Shown piece by piece: positions 8,076 through 13,797 of a stretch of 14,025 nt of DNA (positions are counted from its first letter, which is position 1; each line of letters starts with the position of its first letter). Source of the stretch: Bacteroidales bacterium. Lineage in GTDB: Bacteria; Bacteroidota; Bacteroidia; Bacteroidales; SM23-62. The position numbers and the translations under genes were made by a program. The notes under the pieces are model-generated. The model did not search any database, was not told the origin of the DNA, and was given only the letters and a program-made list of their open reading frames with translations. Location: contig JADHVS010000111.1 in the NCBI GenBank assembly GCA_016783865.1, positions 1 to 14,025 on the forward strand. Reading direction: 5' to 3'.

Positions 8076-8116
8076 CCGTTTTATCTGAATCCGGACATAT
8101 CATGCCGGAAGTTGTT

Positions 8117-8437
8117 CTATTTCTGGGCTTGCAGGTCGGTATTATCCTGTACAACCGCGCTTTTATCGATACGTACCCTGATATTATCAGCGATCTCAAC
8201 AGTCACTGTAGTGTCCTTAATATCAGTAATCTTGCCATAAATACCACCGGTTGTAACGATTTTATCTCCCTGCTTCAAACTTTGCCTGTAGGTTTTAAGG
8301 TCTTTCTGTCTTTTCATCTGTGGTCTTATCATAAAAAGGTAAAAAACCAGGATGATCAACAGTAAGAATACAAAAGATGGTACCGGACTCTTTCCTTCAG
8401 TCTGGGGCATTAAAAAAATAAATAAAAAATTGTTCAT
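8117..8437 (-). CDS. yajC: Preprotein translocase accessory subunit YajC
   Basis: Small single-pass inner-membrane protein that associates with SecDF and the SecYEG translocon. I choose the ATG at 8437 (MNNFLFIFL), giving 106 residues, the normal YajC length; a frame extension to 8497 would run through non-family sequence. A membrane segment covers about 19-37 (VPSFVFLLLIILVFYLFMI), followed by the signature FMIRPQMKRQKD and then LKQGDKIVTTGGIYGKI and the VRIDKSAV segment of the cytosolic domain. It lies between the DUF1573 lipoprotein and the YbbR-like gene in a conserved Bacteroidota order. Confidence 0.95.
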   Translation of the reverse strand: MNNFLFIFLMPQTEGKSPVPSFVFLLLIILVFYLFMIRPQMKRQKDLKTYRQSLKQGDKIVTTGGIYGKITDIKDTTVTVEIADNIRVRIDKSAVVQDNTDLQAQK

Positions 8438-8512
8438 TATGCTTAAATTAAAAAAATGTTTCTTTTCTTCAGATTTCCCGCTAACACATAGCCACACTCA
8501 CACCCAACTCCC

Positions 8513-8540
8513 ACACTCACGACTCACGACTCACGGCTAG
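8513..8540. repeat. Degenerate heptamer array CGACTCA at the DUF1573 stop codon
   Basis: Two exact copies of CGACTCA (8520-8533) with variants on each side (ACACTCA at 8513-8519, CGGCTAG at 8534-8540). Further decayed C/A-rich copies may reach back to about 8492, where CCACACTCAC recurs 19 bases apart. The unit differs by one base from CGATTCA at the other two loci and again supplies the stop (8526-8524). Confidence 0.75.
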
Positions 8541-8967
8541 TAATATCGGCTTTAATTTTAAGGATTATTACCTTATTACTGCTGTTACTCGTGACCGTAA
8601 TTGACTTGTTTTGTTTACCACTCCTTCCTGAACTATCAAAAATGACTTCCAACTGACCACTTTTACCGGGAGGAGTTGGTTCTTTATCCCACCTCGGTAC
8701 TGTGCAACCACAGCTCCCGGTTGCTTTTTGAATTATCAGGTTGCTACTGCCGGTATTTTTATATTTAAAAATACAACCTACCTTTTCTCCCTCATCAATT
8801 ATACCAAAATCGTGCTCGGTATAATCAAAAGCAATCTCAGCCACACCAGCTGTTACTCCTTCTGCATTACCCAATTGTGATTCGGTTGCACCTCCATCAT
8901 TGTTTCCACTGCATCCCAACACCGATAAGGCAATGACTAATAAAAGAATATATCCCGTTGTTTTCAC
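8524..8967 (-). CDS. DUF1573 lipoprotein
   Basis: A predicted periplasmic lipoprotein of unknown function. I choose the GTG at 8967, which gives a compact lipoprotein signal (KTTGYILLLVIALSVLGC) with lipobox VLGC and the lipidated Cys at residue 19; an in-frame TTG at 8988 would add seven residues, and no ATG is available. The mature part has the DUF1573 pattern: FDYTEHDFGIIDEGEKV, FKYKNTGSSNLII, then GSCGCTVPRWDKEP and a closing beta strand region. The fold is expected to be an immunoglobulin-like beta sandwich. The CGC pair in SCGCT is a hallmark of the family. Its last residues (SRES) come from the heptamer repeat. It sits between nusB and yajC. Confidence 0.88.
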   Translation of the reverse strand: MKTTGYILLLVIALSVLGCSGNNDGGATESQLGNAEGVTAGVAEIAFDYTEHDFGIIDEGEKVGCIFKYKNTGSSNLIIQKATGSCGCTVPRWDKEPTPPGKSGQLEVIFDSSGRSGKQNKSITVTSNSSNKVIILKIKADITSRES

Positions 8968-9012
8968 AAGAATATTATATTTTAACAATTGACCTTGTGT
9001 AACTTACCATGG

Positions 9013-9053
9013 CAATATTTTCATCACTTCCTGTGATAATAATGAAAATATTG
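9013..9053. promoter_or_regulatory. Perfect 12-bp inverted repeat in the DUF1573 leader
   Basis: CAATATTTTCAT (9013-9024) is exactly mirrored by ATGAAAATATTG (9042-9053), with a 17-base centre that contains a further small complementary pair (TCAC and GTGA around TTCCT). No T-run follows on the minus strand, so an intrinsic terminator is not obvious. It lies between the candidate promoter at 9078-9109 and the DUF1573 start. It could be an operator for a dimeric regulator or an RNA hairpin in the leader. Confidence 0.7.
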
Positions 9054-9077
9054 TAATGGACGTTTCATAAAGCAATG

Positions 9078-9109
9078 CAAAGTAAAAATAATTTTGATTT
9101 TTACCCAAA
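9078..9109 (-). promoter_or_regulatory. Candidate promoter for the DUF1573-yajC-ybbR-coaE group
   Basis: On the minus strand TTTG (9109-9106) is followed 21 bases later by TACTTTG (9084-9078), near the Bacteroidota TTG / TAnnTTTG pattern with one base missing in the -7 box. Transcription would begin near 9071, giving a leader of about 100 bases that contains the 12-bp inverted repeat. Confidence 0.4.
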
Positions 9110-9120
9110 GACTTATCCAG

Positions 9121-10062
9121 TTAGTCACCAATTAATCCCCTGCCCGTTTTGTTAATCTTTTTTTCCTTCTTAAGGTTGTTGAAAACATTATCAAGTATCC
9201 CATTGATAAACTGGCTGCTTTTTTTGGTACTGAATACCTTTGAGATTTCAATGTATTCGTTCATTGTAACCTTAATTGGAATCGACTGAAATTCAATGGC
9301 TTCCGTAATTGCCATTTGCATGATCAGGATATCGATAAAAGCAATTCTGTCAAGTTCCCAGTTTTTGGCTGACACCTCAATGAGTTTGTTATTATCTTCC
9401 GCATGAAGAATCGATTTTCGCAATAATTTTGTAACAAATTCCAAATCCTCCTTGTCCTTAAACATGGGCAATAATTGGCTAATCTTGTGCTCGTTGAACT
9501 TACGAAGCGTTTTAACTATCATCTGGATGATGAAATCAATATCATCCACCCAAAAAATGCTTTTCTCTTCCAGTAAATTATACAGACCTTCATAGTTATA
9601 TATAATCTCACTCAGAACCTTTAATACAAATTTTTTATCCTCATTATAACCTGAGGCTTCATCAGACATATAAGCATGAAATATTTCTGATTCTGATATC
9701 AACTCATAGAGTCCCCTGATTATTTCCCGATCGTCTGTCCAGCTTAATTTTTTAGTTTCAACCATCCTGGTCAGGTCCGGATTCTCTTCCAATTGATGGA
9801 TAAACCGGTTATCAATAAACCGGGTATTAGGATTAAGATCTTCGTAAGTAGGCATTTTTTTCTGACGTGCAATCTCCATCCTTGATCTGGCATGATCGGC
9901 GACTTCTATCAGCAACAACATCAGGTAGTGATATAGTTCATAAGACTTGTTGATACTGAAGATTAACTCTTTCTCAGACTGGACATAGGTCTTTCCTTCA
10001 GCTTTATGATATCCATAAAGGATCTGAAGTACTTTAATGCGAAGAAGCCGTCTGCTGAACAT
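9121..10062 (-). CDS. nusB: Transcription antitermination factor NusB (long Bacteroidota form)
   Basis: RNA-binding protein that with NusE (S10) and NusG forms antitermination complexes on rRNA operons. The 313-residue product is about twice the size of E. coli NusB, as is usual in Bacteroidota. The N-terminus (MFSRRLLRIKVLQILYGY) matches the family's first helix with its Arg-rich RNA-binding face. The C-terminal half holds the second half of the fold (NWELDRIAFIDILIMQMAI, then IPIKVTMNEYIEISKVF and SSQFINGILDNVF). The middle (about 60-200) is an acidic helical insertion with an unknown role. A candidate promoter lies 32 bases upstream. The gene is followed by 153 bases before the DUF1573 start. 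Confidence 0.95.
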   Translation of the reverse strand: MFSRRLLRIKVLQILYGYHKAEGKTYVQSEKELIFSINKSYELYHYLMLLLIEVADHARSRMEIARQKKMPTYEDLNPNTRFIDNRFIHQLEENPDLTRMVETKKLSWTDDREIIRGLYELISESEIFHAYMSDEASGYNEDKKFVLKVLSEIIYNYEGLYNLLEEKSIFWVDDIDFIIQMIVKTLRKFNEHKISQLLPMFKDKEDLEFVTKLLRKSILHAEDNNKLIEVSAKNWELDRIAFIDILIMQMAITEAIEFQSIPIKVTMNEYIEISKVFSTKKSSQFINGILDNVFNNLKKEKKINKTGRGLIGD

Positions 10063-10093
10063 ATATTAAAGAACCTGAATTGAAAATGATGTG

Positions 10094-10122
10094 CAAAATA
10101 AGCTAAAATAAATTTATCCCAA
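10094..10122 (-). promoter_or_regulatory. Candidate promoter for nusB
   Basis: On the minus strand TTG (10122-10120) is 19 bases from TATTTTG (10100-10094), the same form as the candidate phoH promoter. A start near 10087 would leave a leader of about 25 bases. No Shine-Dalgarno is visible before the nusB ATG. Confidence 0.45.
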
Positions 10123-10180
10123 CTCAATTTTCAGTGATTTTTGAGAATCCATCCAATAATTTGCTTAATGGAAGAATGAT

Positions 10181-10216
10181 AATTGAAGCTCCTCGCCCCG
10201 TGTCATGGCGAACTCC
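10181..10216. repeat. Dispersed repeat copy A (shares a 17-mer with 13756-13772)
   Basis: AATTGAAGCTCCTCGCC at 10181-10197 recurs exactly at 13756-13772. Here it continues into a small hairpin (TCGCC at 10193-10197 with GGCGA at 10207-10211). The GC content is clearly above the surrounding AT-rich spacer. It resembles an intergenic REP-type element, but no associated transposase is present. Confidence 0.6.
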
Positions 10217-10380
10217 TATTATTTTTAAATAAAATCAGGTAATAAATATTGATCCGGAATTTAAAAAATCAAGGAACTCTTTGTCCACCGACACTCATTT
10301 TTAATTTTGAGAATCTCTTGCAATGCATTGGTTATAAATTATTAAATAGCTGAATAATTAGTATATCTCAAATATTTTTC

Positions 10381-10388
10381 TATTTTTG
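10381..10388 (+). promoter_or_regulatory. Candidate -7 box for the DUF3276 gene
   Basis: TATTTTTG matches TAnnTTTG exactly and lies 34 bases before the ATG at 10423, the expected distance for a short leader. I see no clear TTG at the -33 position. Confidence 0.45.
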
Positions 10389-10422
10389 AATCTCGAACCA
10401 ATTACCTAAACTAAACTTAGAA

Positions 10423-10899
10423 ATGATGGCTGAAGGAACCGAAAAAAATGAAGAAGTTGTCCAGTATGAAAGGGAAGAGATTTTTTCTAAGGCTGTTAGA
10501 GCAGGAAAAAGAACCTACTTCTTCGATGTGAAGGCAACAAAGAGGAACGACTATTACTTAACCCTTACTGAAAGTAAAAAGCGTTTCAACAGGGATGGGA
10601 GGTTTTATTTTGAAAAGCACAAGATCTTTCTATACAAGGAAGATTTTGACAAATTCAGCGATGGATTAAGGGATGCTATCGAATTTATCAAAGAGGCCAA
10701 ACCCGAATTGATCCCATTGGAACCAACATTTACTGAAGCTACTGTTAATGAGGAATTTGTTGAAGAAAAGCCGACTGAAGAAGTAACTGCTGAAGTACAG
10801 GAATCCGGTGAGGAAGAAGAAAAGAAAATGGTGGAAAGTCTCACCGAGAATTTTACAGATGTTGAATTTGAAGATCTGGAAGATTCTAATGAAAGCTGA
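10423..10899 (+). CDS. DUF3276 / PUR-alpha-like nucleic-acid-binding protein
   Basis: A 158-residue protein of the Bacteroidota DUF3276 family, whose fold is related to the PUR repeat of eukaryotic Pur-alpha, a single-stranded nucleic-acid binder. The PUR-like region is about residues 10-88 and includes FSKAVRAGKRTYFFDVKA, NDYYLTLTESKKRF and FYFEKHKIFLYKEDFDKF, then the helix LRDAIEFIKEA. From about 95 to the end the sequence is highly acidic (Glu-rich with EEEEKK) and probably disordered. Two adjacent ATGs (10423 and 10426) could start it; neither has a Shine-Dalgarno. It is monocistronic by its surroundings and converges on the next gene across 29 bases. The cellular target is unknown. Confidence 0.93.
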   Translation: MMAEGTEKNEEVVQYEREEIFSKAVRAGKRTYFFDVKATKRNDYYLTLTESKKRFNRDGRFYFEKHKIFLYKEDFDKFSDGLRDAIEFIKEAKPELIPLEPTFTEATVNEEFVEEKPTEEVTAEVQESGEEEEKKMVESLTENFTDVEFEDLEDSNES

Positions 10900-10928
10900 A
10901 TACCCTGTTCAAGTGTATTAATAAAATC

Positions 10929-11669
10929 CTAACCATGCCTGTCCTGGTTAAGATTCTTTCTGCTATTGATGAACTCTTCAATCTCATTCCTGCTAAGTTC
11001 TTTTACATTGGTTACAATAAAGTTTTCTTTTAGAAAATCACCGTACTGGTTGCACTCCCTGATAGCCTTTTTAAATATCTCCTTAATTGTTACATCAATT
11101 GGGATCAGTACCATTAACGTTGCATATTGTTGAATAAATGAAAGTTTTTCAACCTTACCCTTATGTTGCTTTATCATAATCTCTAACTCATTGCGAACCA
11201 CCTTTTGCTGGACTGCAGTGAACCTGATTCGTTTTGTATGTAACAAGACAATATAATACCGCAATTTGCCTTCTTTCCCGCCCAGGCCTGTTGAAATAAA
11301 TACCTGATTTTCATCCAATAACCTGCTTTCCAGCAACATTCTGCTCTCCTGGAGAGCCAGAATGGCCCAGGATCTCAGCTCTTGCCGGCCGGATTGTACA
11401 TATTTTTCGATGGTTCTGTAAACTTCAACCAGCTCCACAGAGGCCATTTCTGCAAATCTCTCCTTTCGCAGCTCCTCGTCTAACTTAAGGTTAAAAATAT
11501 CATCCATTCTCATAACTACCTGGTCCGGATCCAACTCCTCTTTCACATCCCTCGAACATTCAAAATACTCCAGTTGGAGGTCAAGATCAATTTTCTCTTC
11601 CAGAATACTGAAATCAGGTATTTTTCCGAAAATCTGCTTTATTTTATCATGGATATTTTCATCCGCCAT
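10929..11669 (-). CDS. Unrecognised soluble protein, 246 aa
   Basis: I do not recognise a named family. The product has no signal peptide or membrane segment, so it is probably cytosolic. It looks mainly helical in its first half (acidic, e.g. EEKIDLDLQLEYFE, ELVEVYRTIEKYVQSGRQEL) and mixed alpha/beta in the second half (KLRYYIVLLHTKRIRFTAV, IQQYATLMVLIPIDV, NFIVTNVKELSRNEIEEF). Codon use and composition look like its neighbours, so recent transfer is not indicated. It stands alone between the convergent DUF3276 gene and a divergent membrane-protein gene. Its ATG at 11669 is preceded by a near-perfect Shine-Dalgarno, unlike most genes here. A regulatory or binding role cannot be inferred. Confidence 0.85.
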   Translation of the reverse strand: MADENIHDKIKQIFGKIPDFSILEEKIDLDLQLEYFECSRDVKEELDPDQVVMRMDDIFNLKLDEELRKERFAEMASVELVEVYRTIEKYVQSGRQELRSWAILALQESRMLLESRLLDENQVFISTGLGGKEGKLRYYIVLLHTKRIRFTAVQQKVVRNELEIMIKQHKGKVEKLSFIQQYATLMVLIPIDVTIKEIFKKAIRECNQYGDFLKENFIVTNVKELSRNEIEEFINSRKNLNQDRHG

Positions 11670-11674
11670 ATCAA

Positions 11675-11682
11675 CACCTCCT
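11675..11682 (-). promoter_or_regulatory. Strong Shine-Dalgarno AGGAGGTG before the 246-aa gene
   Basis: On the minus strand AGGAGGTG ends five bases before the ATG at 11669, so the AGGAGG core is seven bases away, the ideal distance. Most other genes here (nusB, coaE, mazG, DUF3276, RRM) have no such site. It confirms the start codon. Confidence 0.9.
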
Positions 11683-11775
11683 GATGTTCCGGGATTAAAT
11701 GATGAATTAATAGATAACGTTTCGATGAGTAAATTGTTTCAATTCAATACAAAATCATAAGTGGTTATATAAAAA

Positions 11776-11808
11776 TTGATGTTTTCCCCTGCAAAAATCT
11801 TACATTTG
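11776..11808 (+). promoter_or_regulatory. Candidate promoter for the membrane protein / HMA lipoprotein / DUF456 group
   Basis: TTG at 11776-11778 and TACATTTG at 11801-11808 (an exact TAnnTTTG) are 22 bases apart, slightly longer than typical. The -7 box lies 28 bases before the ATG at 11837. Confidence 0.5.
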
Positions 11809-11836
11809 TTTATAGCAAATACTTAAACCCCAAATC

Positions 11837-12460
11837 ATGAAAATGATTAGTTCTATCAAGGAAAGGGCCGATCAACTCATTGAAAAAGGCTATCAAACAG
11901 ATATAGGAAACTATATCAGTAAAGGATTCCGGATTTTTGAAAAGGAAGTTGGACTTTTTATAGGTTATACAGCCCTTTTTTTCTTAATAAGTGTTGTTTC
12001 AGGATTTATTCCGTTTGCACCCCTTTTGATTTCTGGTCCTCTCTGCGCCGGTTTTTTCATTGTTGCACATAAGATCAATAAGGGAGAACCATATGAATTT
12101 AGTACTTTTTTTAAAGGATTTGATTTTTTCGTCCCTTTACTTCTGTTCACTCTTGTTGGCGGGATATTTATATTTCTCGGATTCCTTGCACTCATCCTTC
12201 CGGGTATCTACCTGGCAGTGGCTTATACCTTCGCCATTCCGTTTATAGTTTTTGCTAAAATGGAATTCTGGGATGGGATGGAGATCAGCCGCAAACTGAC
12301 TACTAAAAATTGGTGGAGTATTTTTGGACTCTCAATCCTGCTTTTTCTGATTAACCTGCTGGGTATAATGGTCTTGTTTGTAGGCCTGCTCTTTACCGTT
12401 CCCATAACCTATTGTGCTATCTATGCAGCCTTTGATGATATTGTGGGAACAGATGAATGA
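11837..12460 (+). CDS. Multi-pass membrane protein of unknown function
   Basis: A 207-residue integral membrane protein. About four to six hydrophobic segments are visible: around 37-60 (VGLFIGYTALFFLISVVSGF), 63-77 (APLLISGPLCAGFFI), 93-122 (FFVPLLLFTLVGGIFIFLGF), 126-142 (LPGIYLAVAYTFAIPFI) and 164-195 (WWSIFGLSILLFLINLLGIM onward). The pattern LPGIYLAVAY...PFI followed by a W-x-x-x-x-x-S-R helix resembles the membrane domain sometimes annotated near glycerophosphodiester phosphodiesterases or as YciC/DUF975-like, but no catalytic domain is present. The start is ATG 11837 or 11843. Its stop overlaps a possible ATG of the next gene by four bases. Function not assigned. Confidence 0.85.
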   Translation: MKMISSIKERADQLIEKGYQTDIGNYISKGFRIFEKEVGLFIGYTALFFLISVVSGFIPFAPLLISGPLCAGFFIVAHKINKGEPYEFSTFFKGFDFFVPLLLFTLVGGIFIFLGFLALILPGIYLAVAYTFAIPFIVFAKMEFWDGMEISRKLTTKNWWSIFGLSILLFLINLLGIMVLFVGLLFTVPITYCAIYAAFDDIVGTDE

Positions 12461-12486
12461 TTTTTAAATACCAAAAACATAACAGA

Positions 12487-12840
12487 ATGCGAGCATTAAC
12501 GATTTTATTGTCATTTGTTTTTATTGTAACGGCCTGCAATAAATCCCCGCAGTCCAAACATATTGAAAATGAAGAAAGCCATGATATTGAGGTGGCAGCA
12601 GAAAATTTGTCCACTATCGATTTTGAAGTCCATGGCATGACTTGCACAGGCTGCGAAAAGGCTATCACCTCAAGTATTGACAAATTGGAAGGGATACAGT
12701 CTGTAACCGCCTCTCACATCGATTCAAACACCGTGGTCTCGTTTGACAAGCTGAAAACAGATCCCGAAAAAATCAAAGAAGCTATTCAGTCAGCCGGTTA
12801 CGTGGTAGCTGCTTATGTGGAAGTAAGTACTGAGGAATAG
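12487..12840 (+). CDS. Lipoprotein with heavy-metal-associated (HMA) domain
   Basis: With the start at 12487 the product is 117 residues and begins with a lipoprotein signal, MRALTILLSFVFIVTAC, with Cys17 as the likely lipidation site. An ATG at 12457 is in frame and overlaps the preceding stop by four bases (ATGA), but would put ten polar residues before the signal; translation may still be coupled through it. After a charged linker, an HMA fold spans about 44-110 with the metal-binding GMTCTGCEKAI (Cys53 and Cys56) and the final strand DPEKIKEAIQSAGYVV. The CxxC motif binds Cu(I), Zn(II) or Hg(II) in relatives such as CopZ, MerP and P-type ATPase N-domains. An envelope-anchored form suggests metal capture or relay outside the cytosol. 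No metal ATPase or merR-type regulator is in the window, so the metal is unknown. Confidence 0.88.
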   Translation: MRALTILLSFVFIVTACNKSPQSKHIENEESHDIEVAAENLSTIDFEVHGMTCTGCEKAITSSIDKLEGIQSVTASHIDSNTVVSFDKLKTDPEKIKEAIQSAGYVVAAYVEVSTEE

Positions 12841-12891
12841 GAACTTATGGTATCAGGTTGAGTTTATATTTCAAACATTTCAGGAAAGATT

Positions 12892-13374
12892 ATGACTGAT
12901 TTGCTTTTGTTGTTTGTAGGTGGGGCAGTAATGGTCCTGGGAATACTGGGATGTGTTTTACCAGTAATACCAGGGCCTCCAATTAGTTTTGTTGGTTTAC
13001 TGCTGCTGCACTTTACAAAATATGCCGATTTCAGTATAGAATTTCTCATTTTATGGGGCACAGTTGCCGTTGTGGTAACTGTGCTCGATTATATTGTGCC
13101 CATCTGGGGAACAAAAAAATTTGGCGGCACCAAGGCAGGCATGTGGGGGGCCGGTATTGGACTTGTGGCTGGAATATTTTTCTTCCCACCCATTGGGATA
13201 ATTATCGGACCATTTGCAGGTGCCGTGATCGGAGAAGCAATTAAAGGGAAACAGGCTGGGGAGGCATTTATGGCTGGCTTTGGATCCTTCCTGGGATTAC
13301 TTCTGGGTATAGGATTGAAATTAGCAGCCTCAATTATGATGACATTTTATTTTGTAAAAGAAGCAATTATTTAA
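12892..13374 (+). CDS. DUF456 family membrane protein
   Basis: A 160-residue, very hydrophobic, glycine-rich inner-membrane protein of unknown function. The N-terminal segment with GILGCVLPVIPGPPISFVGL and the following DYIVPIWGTKKFGGTKAGMW are the conserved family signature. The second half carries GIFFFPPIGIIIGPFAGAVIGE and a final hydrophobic helix. About four membrane segments are likely. A modest purine-rich site (AGGAAAG) lies just before the ATG. It follows the HMA lipoprotein by 51 bases on the same strand and probably shares its transcript. Confidence 0.9.
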   Translation: MTDLLLLFVGGAVMVLGILGCVLPVIPGPPISFVGLLLLHFTKYADFSIEFLILWGTVAVVVTVLDYIVPIWGTKKFGGTKAGMWGAGIGLVAGIFFFPPIGIIIGPFAGAVIGEAIKGKQAGEAFMAGFGSFLGLLLGIGLKLAASIMMTFYFVKEAII

Positions 13375-13380
13375 ACAAGA

Positions 13381-13396
13381 TGATCAGCCGTGATCA
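13381..13396. terminator. Short inverted repeat between convergent genes
   Basis: TGATCA-GCCG-TGATCA can form a six-base-pair stem with a four-base loop in the 22-base gap between the convergent DUF456 and RRM genes. There is no clear T-run on either side, so its role as a bidirectional terminator is only a guess from position. Confidence 0.25.
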
Positions 13397-13657
13397 CTAC
13401 TTAGTTTCATAACCCTTCTTGGAATGTGCTTTTGCAACGACTATATTTCTGCCTGATATAATCCTGCGGTCACACTCCTTTACGGCTAAATCTTCCTGTT
13501 CATCATTCTCCATCTCAATAAAACAAAATCCCTTAGAACGACTAGAATACTTGTCTTTAATCATCTTAATACTAACCACTTCACCATATTCTTTGAATAC
13601 TTCCTTGAGATCATCTTCCTTGAGAGCATAAGGAATATTACCAACATAAATGGTCAT
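13397..13657 (-). CDS. Single-RRM RNA-binding protein
   Basis: An 86-residue protein made of one RNA recognition motif, a type common in Bacteroidota and cyanobacteria. RNP-2 is IYVGNI (residues 3-8) and RNP-1 is KGFCFIEM (42-49), with the two aromatic positions F44 and F46 that stack on RNA bases. Cys replaces the usual Gly/Ala and Met the final aromatic residue of RNP-1. A short basic tail (AKAHSKKGYETK) follows the domain; there is no Gly-rich C-terminal extension. It probably binds single-stranded RNA in the cytosol; targets unknown. No Shine-Dalgarno is visible before the ATG. Confidence 0.95.
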   Translation of the reverse strand: MTIYVGNIPYALKEDDLKEVFKEYGEVVSIKMIKDKYSSRSKGFCFIEMENDEQEDLAVKECDRRIISGRNIVVAKAHSKKGYETK

Positions 13658-13688
13658 GTTGAGAAAGTGTTGGTTTTAAAATTTAATA

Positions 13689-13719
13689 CAAGTTAATAAT
13701 AAAATGACCACAAAGTCAA
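13689..13719 (-). promoter_or_regulatory. Candidate promoter for the RRM gene
   Basis: On the minus strand TTG (13719-13717) is 21 bases from TAACTTG (13695-13689), an imperfect -7 box. It would give a leader of about 25 bases and place the 27-base repeat array upstream of, not inside, the transcript. Confidence 0.35.
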
Positions 13720-13755
13720 TAGGTAAAGGATAAATACCTGGTTTTCTTTAACTTA

Positions 13756-13786
13756 AATTGAAGCTCCTCGCCGCAAGCGGCGGGGA
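13756..13786. repeat. Dispersed repeat copy B with a GC-rich hairpin
   Basis: Begins with the 17-mer AATTGAAGCTCCTCGCC also found at 10181. TCCTCGCCGC (13765-13774) can pair with GCGGCGGGGA (13777-13786), ten pairs including one G-T wobble, around a two-base AA centre. No T-run follows on either strand, so it resembles a REP-type intergenic hairpin more than a terminator. It lies 11 bases from the first unit of the tandem array. Confidence 0.65.
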
Positions 13787-13797
13787 AACGAGTTCCT

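Larger units (their letters stand above)
10063..10422. other. 360-base divergent intergenic region between nusB and the DUF3276 gene
   Basis: Very AT-rich and without a credible ORF or RNA gene. It holds a nusB promoter candidate near its left end, a short GC-richer island at 10181-10216 that contains a dispersed repeat, and a -7 box for the DUF3276 gene near its right end. Between about 10220 and 10370 I see no recognisable element. Confidence 0.6.

Noticed and set aside
13765..13786. Intrinsic terminator
   Set aside because: The GC-rich stem is convincing but no T-run follows on either strand, and its 17-base left flank recurs elsewhere, fitting a dispersed repeat.
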